Both the position numbers and the translations under genes were made by a program. The notes beneath the pieces are model-generated. The model saw nothing but the letters and a program-made list of their open reading frames with translations, did not search any database and was not told the DNA's origin. A stretch of DNA of 64,000 bases, taken from Legionella sp. Its GTDB lineage: Bacteria; Pseudomonadota; Gammaproteobacteria; Legionellales; Legionellaceae. The stretch's first letter is position 1; each line of letters opens with the position of its first letter. The stretch covers positions 1-64,000 of the forward strand of contig JACCWN010000022.1 in the NCBI GenBank assembly GCA_013697625.1, in the 5' to 3' direction. Of this stretch, positions 54,094 to 63,996 are shown in pieces.

Positions 54094-56685
54094 ATGCCAG
54101 ATACAACCATTTACTTAAAAGATTATAAGGCCCCTAATTTTGAAATTAAGTCAGTAAACCTAAAATTTGCGCTTTATGAAACCTACGTAATAGTCACCAG
54201 CACGCAGCGTTTGGTAAGAAGGATGCCCGGGCCTTTATGGTTGTGTGGTGATGAATTAGAGCTTATCTGCATAGAGTTCGATGGTGTAAGATTAGAACTG
54301 TCCAGTTATTCTTTAAAAGAAAATGGATTGATTCTGGAATCCTGCCCGGATGATTTCAGACTGGAAGTAACCACTCGAATCTATCCTCACTTGAATACTA
54401 AATTATCAGGCCTCTATCGCTCTAATCAGTTATTTTGTACCCAATGTGAAGCTGAGGGTTTTAGACGGATAACCTATTTCCTAGACAGGCCAGATGTTTT
54501 AACCATTTTTGAGACCCGCATTTCAGCAGATAAAAAGCTGTATCCTGTTTTATTATCCAATGGTAATTTAGTAGAAACAGGTGAAAGTCCTGATGGTCGC
54601 CATTGGGCAGTATGGCAAGACCCATTTAAAAAACCTGCCTATTTATTTGCCTTGGTAGCTGGCAATCTAGCCTGTGTTCAGGATTCATTTAAAACTGCAT
54701 CAGGACGTTTGGTAGATTTGCGTGTGTATGTGGAACAAGGCAATGAAACAAAGTGCCAGCATGCTTTGGATTCTTTGAAAAAAGCTATGTCATGGGATGA
54801 GGCCATGTATGGTCGTGAATATGACCTTGATGTATATATGATTGTTGCAGTAAGTGATTTTAATATGGGTGCCATGGAGAACAAGGGACTCAATATATTT
54901 AATTCTAAATATATTTTAGCCAAACCTGAAGAAGCAACCGATCAAGATTTTATCGATATTGAAAGCGTTGTTGGCCATGAATATTTTCATAACTGGACAG
55001 GTAATCGTGTAACCTGTCGAGATTGGTTTCAGTTGAGCTTAAAAGAAGGTTTGACGGTCTTTCGCGATCAATCCTTTTCTGAGGATATGAATTCAGCAGA
55101 TGTGTTTAGAATCAGTGATGTCAAAGCTTTGCGTAGTAGTCAATTTCCTGAAGATGCCGGTGCTATGGCCCATCCTGTTAGGCCCGAGTCATATAGAGAG
55201 ATTAATAATTTTTATACTGCAACCATCTACAATAAAGGCGCAGAAGTTATTCGCATGCAGCATGCTTTATTGGGTAAGGATGGGTTTAGAAAAGGCATGG
55301 ATCTGTATTTTGAACGTCATGATGGTCAAGCAGTCACCATTGATGATTTCGTTGCAGCTATGGCCGATGCAAATGCGCGGGATTTAACACAATTTAAAAG
55401 ATGGTATAGCCAAGCTGGTACTCCAGAAGTGCAGGTTAAAAGTGAGTATTTGCATAATCGTTTAACATTGACTTTGCAACAATCTTGTCCTCAAACGCCG
55501 GATGGGAAAGAAAAAAAACCCTTTCATATTCCCATCAAGTTTGCCTTATTTGATTCAAATGGCCAACAGATGTCCATTGCCCATGATGTCATAGAATTAA
55601 CCGAAAAAAAGCAAGACTTCATTTTTGATGATCTGAATGAAAAACCAATGGTATCTTTACTCAGAGGCTTTTCGGCACCCATATATTTGCAAGAGAAACG
55701 TACCCAAGATGAGTTGTTATTTTTATTAGGTCATGAAACAGATGGCTATGCCAAATGGGATGCTGGACAACGGTTGGTTACCAACCATTTGAATGGTTGC
55801 TTAAGGATGCACTTAAAAACGGTGCAAATTCCAGAAGCCTTGATTGATGCCTTTGAGCATATTTTACAAGATGAGGCATTGGACGATTATTTACGAGCAG
55901 AATTAATCACACCTCCAGGTTTTGAGGAAGTCGCACTTCATTTAAAGTCAATAGATGTTGATGCCCTTGAAGCGGTTCGCAAGTCCTATCGTCACCAATT
56001 AGGGCACCTCTTACAAAAACCGCTATTGACGCTGTATAAAAAATTATGGGATACAGAAGACCACCTCATGAATGGCAAAGGGTATGGACGCAGAAAATTA
56101 AGAAATACCGCTTTGTGGCTGCTCATGAAGTCAGATGAGGCGGCAAATTTAGACCTGTGTAGCCAACAATTTGCCTCTGCTAAAACAATGACTGATCAAA
56201 TGGCAGCCTTTACCTTATTGGTGAATTGCTCTAACAAAACTGTGCAAACTGCGGCAATAGAGTCCTTTCACAAACAGTGGCATAAAAACGACCTTGTTAT
56301 GGATAAATGGTTTTCAGCCCAAGCGGCCTCTGAATTACCAAATACCTTGGACAAGGTCAAACAGTTGATGGAGCATCCTTTATTTTCTATGACCAATCCT
56401 AATAAAGTACGAGCTTTGATTGGCAGTTTTTGTGTTGGAAATCCAGATAAGTTTCATGCTTTAGATGGCAGTGGGTATGTCTTTTTGGGAGACATGCTGC
56501 GCTCCTTAGATAAAATAAACCCTCAAGTTGCAGCTCGTTTGGCCAATCCTTTTACGCGATGGCCGCGATTTGACAAACCTCGTAGGTTGTTGATGTGGAA
56601 ACAATTAGAACAATTAGCCCAATCTGAACTGTCCCGTGATCTGCGAGAATTGGTCGATAAGAGTATGGACATTGAAAAAAATTAA
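54094..56685 (+). CDS. pepN: Aminopeptidase N
   Basis: 863 aa, close to the 870 of E. coli PepN. M1-family zinc aminopeptidase of the cytosol. The substrate-anchoring motif is GAMENKGLNIFN, the zinc motif is HEYFHNWTGNRVTCRDW with the third ligand Glu in LKEGLTVFRD, and the catalytic Tyr lies in FYTATIYNKGAEV. The C-terminal half is the helical domain. It is divergent from the prkA operon and 15 bp upstream of aroE. Confidence 0.97.
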   Translation: MPDTTIYLKDYKAPNFEIKSVNLKFALYETYVIVTSTQRLVRRMPGPLWLCGDELELICIEFDGVRLELSSYSLKENGLILESCPDDFRLEVTTRIYPHLNTKLSGLYRSNQLFCTQCEAEGFRRITYFLDRPDVLTIFETRISADKKLYPVLLSNGNLVETGESPDGRHWAVWQDPFKKPAYLFALVAGNLACVQDSFKTASGRLVDLRVYVEQGNETKCQHALDSLKKAMSWDEAMYGREYDLDVYMIVAVSDFNMGAMENKGLNIFNSKYILAKPEEATDQDFIDIESVVGHEYFHNWTGNRVTCRDWFQLSLKEGLTVFRDQSFSEDMNSADVFRISDVKALRSSQFPEDAGAMAHPVRPESYREINNFYTATIYNKGAEVIRMQHALLGKDGFRKGMDLYFERHDGQAVTIDDFVAAMADANARDLTQFKRWYSQAGTPEVQVKSEYLHNRLTLTLQQSCPQTPDGKEKKPFHIPIKFALFDSNGQQMSIAHDVIELTEKKQDFIFDDLNEKPMVSLLRGFSAPIYLQEKRTQDELLFLLGHETDGYAKWDAGQRLVTNHLNGCLRMHLKTVQIPEALIDAFEHILQDEALDDYLRAELITPPGFEEVALHLKSIDVDALEAVRKSYRHQLGHLLQKPLLTLYKKLWDTEDHLMNGKGYGRRKLRNTALWLLMKSDEAANLDLCSQQFASAKTMTDQMAAFTLLVNCSNKTVQTAAIESFHKQWHKNDLVMDKWFSAQAASELPNTLDKVKQLMEHPLFSMTNPNKVRALIGSFCVGNPDKFHALDGSGYVFLGDMLRSLDKINPQVAARLANPFTRWPRFDKPRRLLMWKQLEQLAQSELSRDLRELVDKSMDIEKN

Positions 56686-56700
56686 GAAATTGAGGACCAC

Positions 56701-57501
56701 ATGGCTACACGTTTTGCGGTTATAGGCGACCCAATTGATCATAGTTTATCGCCTTTTATTCATCAATGTTTCGCAAGCCAAACACATGTGTCTTTGACTT
56801 ATGAAAAAATTAAGGGCGAAAGTGTAGGCTTTGAAATGCAGGTAGCTGATTTTTTTAAGCTGCAGGGTAGCGGCTTAAACATCACCTTGCCATTTAAGCA
56901 ACGGGCATTTGCAATGGCAAGGCAAGCGACCGATCGCTGTAAGCAAGCAAAAGCTGGAAACACCTTGTGGCTACAGACAGAGGGTTTGTGGGTTGATAAC
57001 ACGGATGGTGTAGGTCTGATTCGAGATCTACTTAAGCTTATGACATTAAAGGATAAACGTATTTTGATAGTAGGTGCTGGCGGCGCTGCCCGTGGCATCA
57101 TTTCACCTTTACTGGAGGAACAACCTGCAAGCTTGGTATTGGCCAATAGAACTGGAGACAAATTAGTAAGCTTAAGCCAAGATTTTCCCATGTTGGTTTG
57201 TACTCTATTAAGCCAATTAAGTGGAACATTTGATTTGGTGATCAATGCCACTTCTGCAAGCTTACAAGGAGAATCCATTCAATTACCAGCTCAATGCTTA
57301 AAAAATAAACCGCTATGTTATGATCTATCATATAAACTATCAGTTCCTACACCCTTTGTGATGTATGCAAAAAGTCAAGGTTGTCCCGCACAAGATGGTT
57401 TAGGTATGTTGGTTGAACAAGCAGCAGAAGCTTTTTTTATTTGGAACAAAGTGATGCCAGATACCGAGGAGGTTTTAATAAAACTAAGAAAAATAGGATG
57501 A
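56701..57501 (+). CDS. aroE: Shikimate dehydrogenase
   Basis: 266 aa. NADP-dependent reduction of 3-dehydroshikimate to shikimate in aromatic amino acid synthesis. The substrate-binding N terminus has GDPIDHSLSPFIHQCF and NITLPFKQ with the catalytic Lys; Asp is in WVDNTDGVGL. The NADP loop is VGAGGAARGI, followed by NRTGDKL and INATSASL. It follows pepN after 15 bp and is probably cotranscribed. It converges on the patatin gene, with a short GCCCTG-ggt-CAGGGC hairpin at 57509-57523. Confidence 0.96.
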   Translation: MATRFAVIGDPIDHSLSPFIHQCFASQTHVSLTYEKIKGESVGFEMQVADFFKLQGSGLNITLPFKQRAFAMARQATDRCKQAKAGNTLWLQTEGLWVDNTDGVGLIRDLLKLMTLKDKRILIVGAGGAARGIISPLLEEQPASLVLANRTGDKLVSLSQDFPMLVCTLLSQLSGTFDLVINATSASLQGESIQLPAQCLKNKPLCYDLSYKLSVPTPFVMYAKSQGCPAQDGLGMLVEQAAEAFFIWNKVMPDTEEVLIKLRKIG

Positions 57502-57523
57502 TGAGGCCGCCCTGGGTCAGGGC

Positions 57524-58633
57524 TTACTCAAAAAATTGCTCAACTTGGTCAGACACAGCGATGGTATCTTTAAAACCTAAATCTAACAGGACGCGTGTGA
57601 ACTGTTTTTCAAATAATAAAAAGCTTAATAGATCACCTGAGTGACTATTAGCGCCTAAGGTATTGAGTAAAAATCTTAAAAAAACTGGCATGTTGCAAAA
57701 GTGGGCTTGAGCAAGGCTAGCTATGTCTTGACTTGGTCGCAGATGTAAGGTGGTAATTGGTCGCCACGTTGAATGACGTTTTTTCCATAAAGACAATAAG
57801 GTTGCAATTTGGTTCATATGATTCACCATTTCGATTTCTCTGTCCAAATTATCTAAAAATAAACCGCTCATCATGTTACCTAATACATGAGCAAAGGCGA
57901 TATCTTTCTTACGCATTGTTTCTGTTATGATGGATTCTGGTAATTCTCGAGTACCTAGTATTAAAATTTTATCCATTTGAAACCGTATGGCCCCTCTCAA
58001 GGGCGCCACCAAACCCATACTACCATCGCCATAATGCAAACCATCAATGTTGACAGGTGGGAAGAACAGGGGCAAGGCACCTGAGGCTAAAATGTGTTGT
58101 ACTTGTATACTACAACGATTGCTTATATGTCTAGGGTAATCCCAATCCGGAAAGGCAGGTTGTATGTGATTATAAAATGATACAGTTTGATGTGTTTCAT
58201 AACACCGACAGATAACCTCAAAACATTCAAGATAATTATTTAGTATATTTTGTTCGATTTTATCGAATGAAATGTTTTCATTAAGGAATTCTCTCAAGGG
58301 CGTGGTGTCCAACAATTGGCCTGCTTGACGTTGTCTAAGAAGCACATTACTACAATAACGCAGCAATGATTTGCTTATTTCAAAATTACTGGCCTTATAG
58401 ATTTTACCGCAACGTATGTCCCCCCAAATGTATTCCAATTTATCCACAGCAGCAGGAAAATCGTCTGCACATTCGGCAAGAACGGCAGCATTCACACTTC
58501 CCACACTCACACCTGTAACAGAATCAAAGGGGAGTCTTTTTACTTGTAAAATATGAGCAATGGCTTTCAAAACGCCAGCTTGGTAAGCACCTCGTGCGCC
58601 TCCACCTGCAAGATAAAGAGCTTTTTTAAGCAT
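57524..58633 (-). CDS. Patatin-like phospholipase
   Basis: 369 aa. Ser-Asp dyad lipid acyl hydrolase family. The oxyanion loop is LAGGGARGAYQAGVL, the nucleophile elbow is GVSVGSVNAA (G-x-S-x-G) and the catalytic Asp lies in YGDGSMG (D-G-S instead of the usual D-G-G/A). No signal peptide. Related proteins in Legionella include both housekeeping enzymes and translocated phospholipases such as VipD. This one lacks an obvious extra targeting domain, and I cannot tell which group it belongs to. Confidence 0.9.
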   Translation of the reverse strand: MLKKALYLAGGGARGAYQAGVLKAIAHILQVKRLPFDSVTGVSVGSVNAAVLAECADDFPAAVDKLEYIWGDIRCGKIYKASNFEISKSLLRYCSNVLLRQRQAGQLLDTTPLREFLNENISFDKIEQNILNNYLECFEVICRCYETHQTVSFYNHIQPAFPDWDYPRHISNRCSIQVQHILASGALPLFFPPVNIDGLHYGDGSMGLVAPLRGAIRFQMDKILILGTRELPESIITETMRKKDIAFAHVLGNMMSGLFLDNLDREIEMVNHMNQIATLLSLWKKRHSTWRPITTLHLRPSQDIASLAQAHFCNMPVFLRFLLNTLGANSHSGDLLSFLLFEKQFTRVLLDLGFKDTIAVSDQVEQFFE

Positions 58634-58766
58634 TGTCTACCAAAATTAATTGTCTAATACAAAATATAGTTTAGAAGTGTGGTTGTTAGCAAGCTGTTAA
58701 ACCAGGACGTAATATTATTTTAATGTTGGGGTGGTATAGTATTACTATAAATTCTAAGGATATTGT

Positions 58767-59957
58767 ATGACTACCCAAGCAACAGTGTTTGATCCGCTTT
58801 TTAAATTAAAACGAATTCAAGCAAAGGCACCAGAAGCCTCTATTACAGCAGAACCGGTCAAAAATTCATCAGATATGTTGGGAGTGGTTGATGATTTGGT
58901 TGACTTCTTTGAAGACTATAGTAGAACCAATGATTATGCTCCCCTAGAACATGCCTCTGAAATCACCAAAATTCTGGTAGCATCCAAAGGTTTTTTCCCA
59001 TTGATGTGGAAATATGCTGTAGCCTACTATTCAGGAGCAGATCTCCCTGAAACAAAAACTTCTACGAAAATTAAATTTGTTTATTCTGGAGTGATTTTAT
59101 CACTCATGCTGGCCCTTATCGTCTTAAACCTAACCCTTCCTCTGGTTGCAAGTACCTTATATTTGGTCATTGCTGGTATCACTTTATCCTGGAGCATGTA
59201 TAAACTAGTGAAAACACTGGTTAATAATTCCAAGCTTGTTACAGAAAAAGAACTGATCGATGAGAAGCTGCTTGAAAAACAGGAGGCCTTGACACCAATT
59301 CAACTGGAGGCTCAAAAGCTGGAAATCCTATATAATCAACGAAAAAAAGGGTTTTATAGTACAACTGATTTGGCAGAGTTAGATGAGATATACACAGAAA
59401 TTACAAAACTTTATGATAAATACGAACATGGCCCCTATGAAAAAACAAAAAAATCCATGCAACTACTTGAAATACAAAAACAAGCAATAGAACAAAAGCT
59501 GGCATTTAAAACCACCTTAAAAATTATGGACAGAAGTATTTCTCTAAGTTTAGGTGCAGCATCTGTGTTCGCTTTGGTATTGTCCTTATACTTCCCACCA
59601 ATTGGGGCTGCAATCATTACAGCTGTTTTAATCACCACAGCAGCTTATACCGGGTTACGGTTCATTATTCCAAGCCTATATTATGCTGCAAAATGGCTAA
59701 TAGGTTCAAATAAACAAGAAGTTGTAACCCTAGCCACACAATCCCACCCTGAGGATACTTGCAAGATCCATGAATCTACAGCCGATGTTATGGCATTAAC
59801 AAGAAGACATGACTCTAAAGTAAGCATGGCTCCTACTTGTCCTCAATGTAAATCCACCGCTGAACCCCCCAAGCCAAAAAAGGGTATACTTGAAAATAAA
59901 GAAGCAAAGGAGGACGAAGGCGAAGGCGAACACGAACACAATAGTTACATCCCTTAA
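58767..59957 (+). CDS. Orphan membrane protein with coiled coil and acidic tail, candidate effector
   Basis: 396 aa, family not recognised. Two hydrophobic hairpins (about residues 109-151 and 257-305) flank a charged coiled coil (about 160-250, rich in Lys, Glu and Gln). After the second hairpin, a cytosolic tail has a CPQC pair and ends with a Glu-rich block (KEAKEDEGEGEHEHNS). Two hairpins separated by a coiled coil plus an E-block near the C terminus are common in membrane-targeted Dot/Icm substrates. The ATG at 58767 has AAGGA upstream. Secretion is an inference. Confidence 0.65.
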   Translation: MTTQATVFDPLFKLKRIQAKAPEASITAEPVKNSSDMLGVVDDLVDFFEDYSRTNDYAPLEHASEITKILVASKGFFPLMWKYAVAYYSGADLPETKTSTKIKFVYSGVILSLMLALIVLNLTLPLVASTLYLVIAGITLSWSMYKLVKTLVNNSKLVTEKELIDEKLLEKQEALTPIQLEAQKLEILYNQRKKGFYSTTDLAELDEIYTEITKLYDKYEHGPYEKTKKSMQLLEIQKQAIEQKLAFKTTLKIMDRSISLSLGAASVFALVLSLYFPPIGAAIITAVLITTAAYTGLRFIIPSLYYAAKWLIGSNKQEVVTLATQSHPEDTCKIHESTADVMALTRRHDSKVSMAPTCPQCKSTAEPPKPKKGILENKEAKEDEGEGEHEHNSYIP

Positions 59958-60073
59958 GTTGTATATAAGACCTACCTTCAATTGCCAAATGACCTCTTAT
60001 AGTCTAATCTTTTATTTGCACCAATAAAACGCATAATGTTTTCTTTTTATTATAATTAATCAGGAGATGAAAC

Positions 60074-60613
60074 ATGAGAAGTTTAAAAAAACAAAAGACT
60101 ACTCAACAGTCTAAACCTACCCAGTCTAGAAATAGATCAAAATCCCCAAGTGGATTACGCAGTATGAATGCCAATCCCTTTCTTAAACTCCAACATGAAG
60201 TCAATCACGCAATGAGTGATTTTTATAATTTATTTCAACCCTTAAGTGCGAATATGGATACGTTCGAACACATGATGTTAACGCCCGCTTTGGATGTGGT
60301 GGAGGATGCAAAGTCTTTCAAAATCGAAGCTGAAATGCCTGGCATGAGTGAGGAAGATATCAGTATTCATTTTATTAACAATCGATTGATTATTGAAGGT
60401 GAAAAGTCAACCTCTAAAAAAGACAACAATAAAAATTTTGTAAATCGTGAAATCAGCTATGGTCATTACGAGCGCTCTATAGGATTGCCTGAAACAGCCA
60501 ATGTCGATAAAGCCACAGCTTCTTTCAAAAAAGGCATGCTTTGGATAGTCATTCCTAAAAAAGCTGCTATTAAAAGTAGCAAAAAGAACATTAAGATTGA
60601 AAAAGCCAAATAA
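60074..60613 (+). CDS. Small heat-shock protein (Hsp20/alpha-crystallin family)
   Basis: 179 aa. ATP-independent holdase chaperone. The N-terminal 50 residues are basic and Ser-rich. The alpha-crystallin domain runs from about 70 to 165: TPALDVVEDAKSFKIEAEMP, then GMSEEDISIHFINNRLIIEGE, NFVNREISYGHYERSIGLPE and the closing FKKGMLWIVIPK. Its wording (EMPGM, E-R-S-I-x-L-P) is of the class A bacterial Hsp20 group. The ribosome binding site is AGGAGA. Stand-alone gene. Confidence 0.94.
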   Translation: MRSLKKQKTTQQSKPTQSRNRSKSPSGLRSMNANPFLKLQHEVNHAMSDFYNLFQPLSANMDTFEHMMLTPALDVVEDAKSFKIEAEMPGMSEEDISIHFINNRLIIEGEKSTSKKDNNKNFVNREISYGHYERSIGLPETANVDKATASFKKGMLWIVIPKKAAIKSSKKNIKIEKAK

Positions 60614-60660
60614 TACACTCATCTTGCGCCCACTGACATTAAGTTAATAAGTTAAGGATA

Positions 60661-61470
60661 TTATTTGGTTAAATGAACCCCAATCCTTCCATCTCCTAAA
60701 TAGGTTGGTTCTGGATAAAGATGGTGGGGGGGTTTATTAGTATACGAGGTTGTACTGGGAGCATTGAGGCCATAATTAATATTGGCTAAATTCAAAGGGA
60801 TGTAAGTCAGCAAAGCATTGCCTTGCCTATAATCAGGATTTATAGATAAATAAAAGTCACATAAAGCACTGTTGTCATATTGAAAATCAGGATTATAACT
60901 ACGGATAGGCACTAAAATGGAGCTAATTACCATTGGATGATTGCCCGTGGTATACCATCCATTGTATTTTTTTAAGGCCTCGATCGTTTTTAAAACTTGA
61001 AATGGCACCTGCCTACCGGGTGTTGGATATAAGGATTTAATCATTTGATTAAACACTTCATAGCTAAAAGGGGTGTTTGCCAAAGCCACATAGACGATTT
61101 CTTCCTCCGGATGCTCAAGCTTATGTGAGATTCCCTGTGCAAGACCCATACTGGCACTGGTTGGGTAGGGGTTGTATTTTTGGTTAAACTGTACGCAAGC
61201 CAAGTAAACTGTAACCAACTTATCATCAATCCTGAGTTTTTGTTCAAAAATTCTACAAAAACCTGCTATATCATCCCACCTTCCATATAAAACCACAAGT
61301 TCCCCAGGTTCATTGGGTTTGATTATCAATTGTAAGAACTCTTCTTGGTTTATGAGATGATAAGATAGAGCTAGAAAATCATATAATTTTTCTATCAAGG
61401 TGTTCGAAATGGTTTTTTGTTCTTTCCCAAGTCTAAATGATTCGAAAGCAATGACATTCTCTTTTTTCAT
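60661..61470 (-). CDS. Orphan 269-aa protein, weakly acetyltransferase-like
   Basis: Started at the ATG at 61470 (MKKENVIAFESFRLG), six bases after GGAG; an upstream TTG adds five residues. No signal peptide or membrane segment. The region VVLYGRWDDIAGFCRIFEQK followed by VTVYLACVQFNQKY loosely resembles the central strands of GNAT acyltransferases, but I cannot see a clear acetyl-CoA loop and do not assign it. The C terminus is Pro/Tyr-rich. It lies between hsp20 (convergent) and glmU (same strand, 143 bp away). Confidence 0.55.
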   Translation of the reverse strand: MKKENVIAFESFRLGKEQKTISNTLIEKLYDFLALSYHLINQEEFLQLIIKPNEPGELVVLYGRWDDIAGFCRIFEQKLRIDDKLVTVYLACVQFNQKYNPYPTSASMGLAQGISHKLEHPEEEIVYVALANTPFSYEVFNQMIKSLYPTPGRQVPFQVLKTIEALKKYNGWYTTGNHPMVISSILVPIRSYNPDFQYDNSALCDFYLSINPDYRQGNALLTYIPLNLANINYGLNAPSTTSYTNKPPHHLYPEPTYLGDGRIGVHLTK

Positions 61471-61613
61471 TTCATTCTCCAACAATTGGTTACACTGTTG
61501 ACATTGACTTCTAAGCGAATAAAAAAGACCTTACTCGGTATGAGGATGAAGTCTCCTTAAATAGTGACCTGTAATAGTATTTTTTAGCACTATGAAGGCT
61601 ACTCATCAAGGGC

Positions 61614-62984
61614 TTACTGCTTTTTTTTTGGTCTTTTCCACCCATAAAGCGTTCTTTGAATAGATTCAGTATAGGTGAGTTCTTCGGCAGGTGCATTTTT
61701 ACGAATGGTACTTCCAGCACCAATGGTGGCATTTTTTCCTATGGTCACTGGTGCGACCAATTGCGTATCTGATCCAATAAAGGCCCCTGCCTCTATGACT
61801 GTCTGATGTTTGTTAACCCCATCATAATTACAAGTAATTGTCCCAGCGCCTATATTCACCCCTGTTCCTAAGTCAACATCGCCTAAATAACTCAAATGAC
61901 TGGCCTTGCAATGAGAAGCAAATAATGCTTTTTTAGTCTCTACAAAATTACCGATTTTACAATGGGGGCCAAGCTGAGTACCGGCACGTAAACGGGCAAA
62001 AGGACCTATCTTACAGTCATTTCCAATGTTACATCCCTCTAAGACACTGTTGGCAAGGATTTCACACCCAGACTCTAAAGTGACGTCTTTAAGGCTACAA
62101 TTTGGACCAATAATACATTTATCACCCAATATGACACGACCGGTAAATACACAATTGATGTCAATGAAAACATCTTTACCACAAATCAACTGCCCACGCA
62201 GATCAAAACGCTGGGCATCGGCTATACCCACACCCTGCTCCAAAAAGCCAAAGGCCTGTCTTTTTTGCCATTCCCTTTCTAATTGTTGTAACTGCAACCG
62301 ATTGTTAACCCCTTGGATCTCCATCCAATCTTGGGTGATCAAAGCATTGATTTGGAGGCCATTACGGGAGGCTAGACCAAAAATGTCTGTTAAATAATAC
62401 TCGTTTTGAGCATTGTTTTTATTTAGTTGCGGCAGCCAAGTGGCTAAATTGGCGGCTTTTACGCAACATATGCCTGTATAAATTTCATTGATACCTTTTT
62501 GCTGGGGGGTTGCATCTTTTTCTTCAACGATGGAAACAATATTACCCTCATCGTCTCTTAAAATACGCCCAAGCCCGAAAGGTGTTTGCAGAGTTGCTGT
62601 GAGCAGAGCGAACCCAGAATGGGTAGATTGAGCACATTCAATCAAAGCCTGTAAGGTTGACAGTTGAATCAAAGGTACATCCGCAGATAAAACCAGCACC
62701 TGGGCATCCTCTGGTATAAATTCCAGAGCCTGCATAACCGCATGTCCTGTACCCAATTGTTCTTTTTGGTTTACCCAATTGATGTTTAAATTGGGCATAG
62801 CCTCCATGATCTGTTGACCACCATGGCCATAAATGAGATGGATTGCGCTGGGGTTTAGCTGTTGGGCCGTATCCAATACCCATTGTACCAATGGCTTACC
62901 TGCCAAGGGATGGAGTATTTTGGGAAGGTCAGAATACATTCTTTTTCCCTGCCCTGCTGCTAAGATCACAATGTGTAAATTCAT
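61614..62984 (-). CDS. glmU: Bifunctional GlmU (GlcN-1-P acetyltransferase / GlcNAc-1-P uridyltransferase)
   Basis: 456 aa, as in E. coli. Makes UDP-GlcNAc for peptidoglycan and LPS. The N-terminal uridyltransferase has ILAAGQGKRMYSDLPKILHPLAGKP, LVLSADVPL and VEEKDATPQQ. The C-terminal left-handed beta-helix shows hexapeptide repeats (IGNDCKIGPFARLRAGTQLG) and the acetyl-CoA site region NFVETKKALFASHCKASHLSY, ending YLGDVDLGTGVNIGAGTITCNYDG. It is a single gene with thioesterase and DUF1841 genes upstream on the same strand. Confidence 0.98.
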   Translation of the reverse strand: MNLHIVILAAGQGKRMYSDLPKILHPLAGKPLVQWVLDTAQQLNPSAIHLIYGHGGQQIMEAMPNLNINWVNQKEQLGTGHAVMQALEFIPEDAQVLVLSADVPLIQLSTLQALIECAQSTHSGFALLTATLQTPFGLGRILRDDEGNIVSIVEEKDATPQQKGINEIYTGICCVKAANLATWLPQLNKNNAQNEYYLTDIFGLASRNGLQINALITQDWMEIQGVNNRLQLQQLEREWQKRQAFGFLEQGVGIADAQRFDLRGQLICGKDVFIDINCVFTGRVILGDKCIIGPNCSLKDVTLESGCEILANSVLEGCNIGNDCKIGPFARLRAGTQLGPHCKIGNFVETKKALFASHCKASHLSYLGDVDLGTGVNIGAGTITCNYDGVNKHQTVIEAGAFIGSDTQLVAPVTIGKNATIGAGSTIRKNAPAEELTYTESIQRTLYGWKRPKKKQ

Positions 62985-63128
62985 TGGTTTTTGACTTCCA
63001 AACTGAGTTTATAGATAGCAGAAGTCTGCCCTAAGGTGATGAAGGATGTAAAGACTGCTTTATAAAAAAAACCTTTATTTAGTAAAAGAAGACTTATCCA
63101 TGACTAAACAGCAAAATTAAACATCATT

Positions 63129-63551
63129 TTATCGATTGAGCACTGAAGCAGTCATTCTTGAGATACAGGTTTTTTGGCCGGCTTCGTTATAAATAAAAAT
63201 TTGCCATACTTGGGTAGTGCGTCCTAAATGAAGCGGGCTGGCAGTGGCTATGATGAGCCCCGATTTGACTGAACGAATGTGGTTTGCATTGATTTCTAAA
63301 CCCACACAATAAAAGAGTGTGGTATCAATCACCGCATTAGCCGCAGTACTTGCAACCGTTTCGGCCAATACCACATTTGCGCCACCATGCAAAATACCAA
63401 TGGGCTGTTTGGTACGAGCATCCACAGGCATAGAAGCCGTTAAAAAATCATCGCCTATGTCTGTGAATTGTATATCTAAAAAATCAGCCATGGAATTTTT
63501 CCCACGTTGATTAAGGACATCGCAAGTCATTGGGTTCAACCATATACTCAT
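63129..63551 (-). CDS. PaaI/YdiI-type hotdog thioesterase
   Basis: 140 aa. Acyl-CoA thioesterase of the hotdog fold. The active-site helix is PIGILHGGANVVLAETVAS with the HGG and catalytic Glu typical of the PaaI/MenI group. NANHIRSVKSGLIIATA and HLGRTTQVWQI are the later family blocks. Similar proteins hydrolyse 1,4-dihydroxy-2-naphthoyl-CoA or phenylacetyl-CoA intermediates; the substrate here is open. Good AAGGA ribosome binding site. Ten bases downstream of the DUF1841 gene. Confidence 0.92.
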   Translation of the reverse strand: MSIWLNPMTCDVLNQRGKNSMADFLDIQFTDIGDDFLTASMPVDARTKQPIGILHGGANVVLAETVASTAANAVIDTTLFYCVGLEINANHIRSVKSGLIIATASPLHLGRTTQVWQIFIYNEAGQKTCISRMTASVLNR

Positions 63552-63561
63552 ATTTCAATCC

Positions 63562-63996
63562 TTACTGATTAGACACATTGGTTAAGTTTCTCAGATACAG
63601 CCCTTCATCAGGCGGCGTATTATTTTTTTGAGAAAGCCATAAGGCCTCGGCTAAATGCTCTATCATGATGTGTTCTACTGATAAGACATCGCCATGTTTC
63701 CTCATTAATTTAGTATAGCAAAGTCTGATGCCGGGTGGTCTGTCCGTTGCTATTTGTTCACGAATGGCAAGGTGTAAGCCCATGTGTAAAAAAGGATTGG
63801 TATCGCCTAACTCCGGGTAATATGCTTGGCTTTGAAAGGTTTCAGGGTTGTTTAGCAGTGAATGATATTCTGGGTGCAGTACTATGACATCTACCAGCTG
63901 TTGTTCAAGCGATGTTAATAGTTGATTATGTTGAAATTTATACCAACTATCAAAGTATAATTTACGAACTTCTTCGATGGTTTCACCGTAAAACAT
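63562..63996 (-). CDS. DUF1841 family protein
   Basis: 144 aa. Small cytosolic protein widespread in proteobacteria. Recognised from EVRKLYFDSWYKFQ near the start, VDVIVLHPEYHSLLNN, and NPFLHMGLHLAIREQIATDRP with its conserved H-x-x-L-H-x-x-x-x-E arrangement, followed by HIMIEHLAEALW near the end. Function unknown. The start lies four bases from the window edge and matches the family's usual N terminus. Followed by the thioesterase gene, probably in the same transcript. Confidence 0.88.
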   Translation of the reverse strand: MFYGETIEEVRKLYFDSWYKFQHNQLLTSLEQQLVDVIVLHPEYHSLLNNPETFQSQAYYPELGDTNPFLHMGLHLAIREQIATDRPPGIRLCYTKLMRKHGDVLSVEHIMIEHLAEALWLSQKNNTPPDEGLYLRNLTNVSNQ

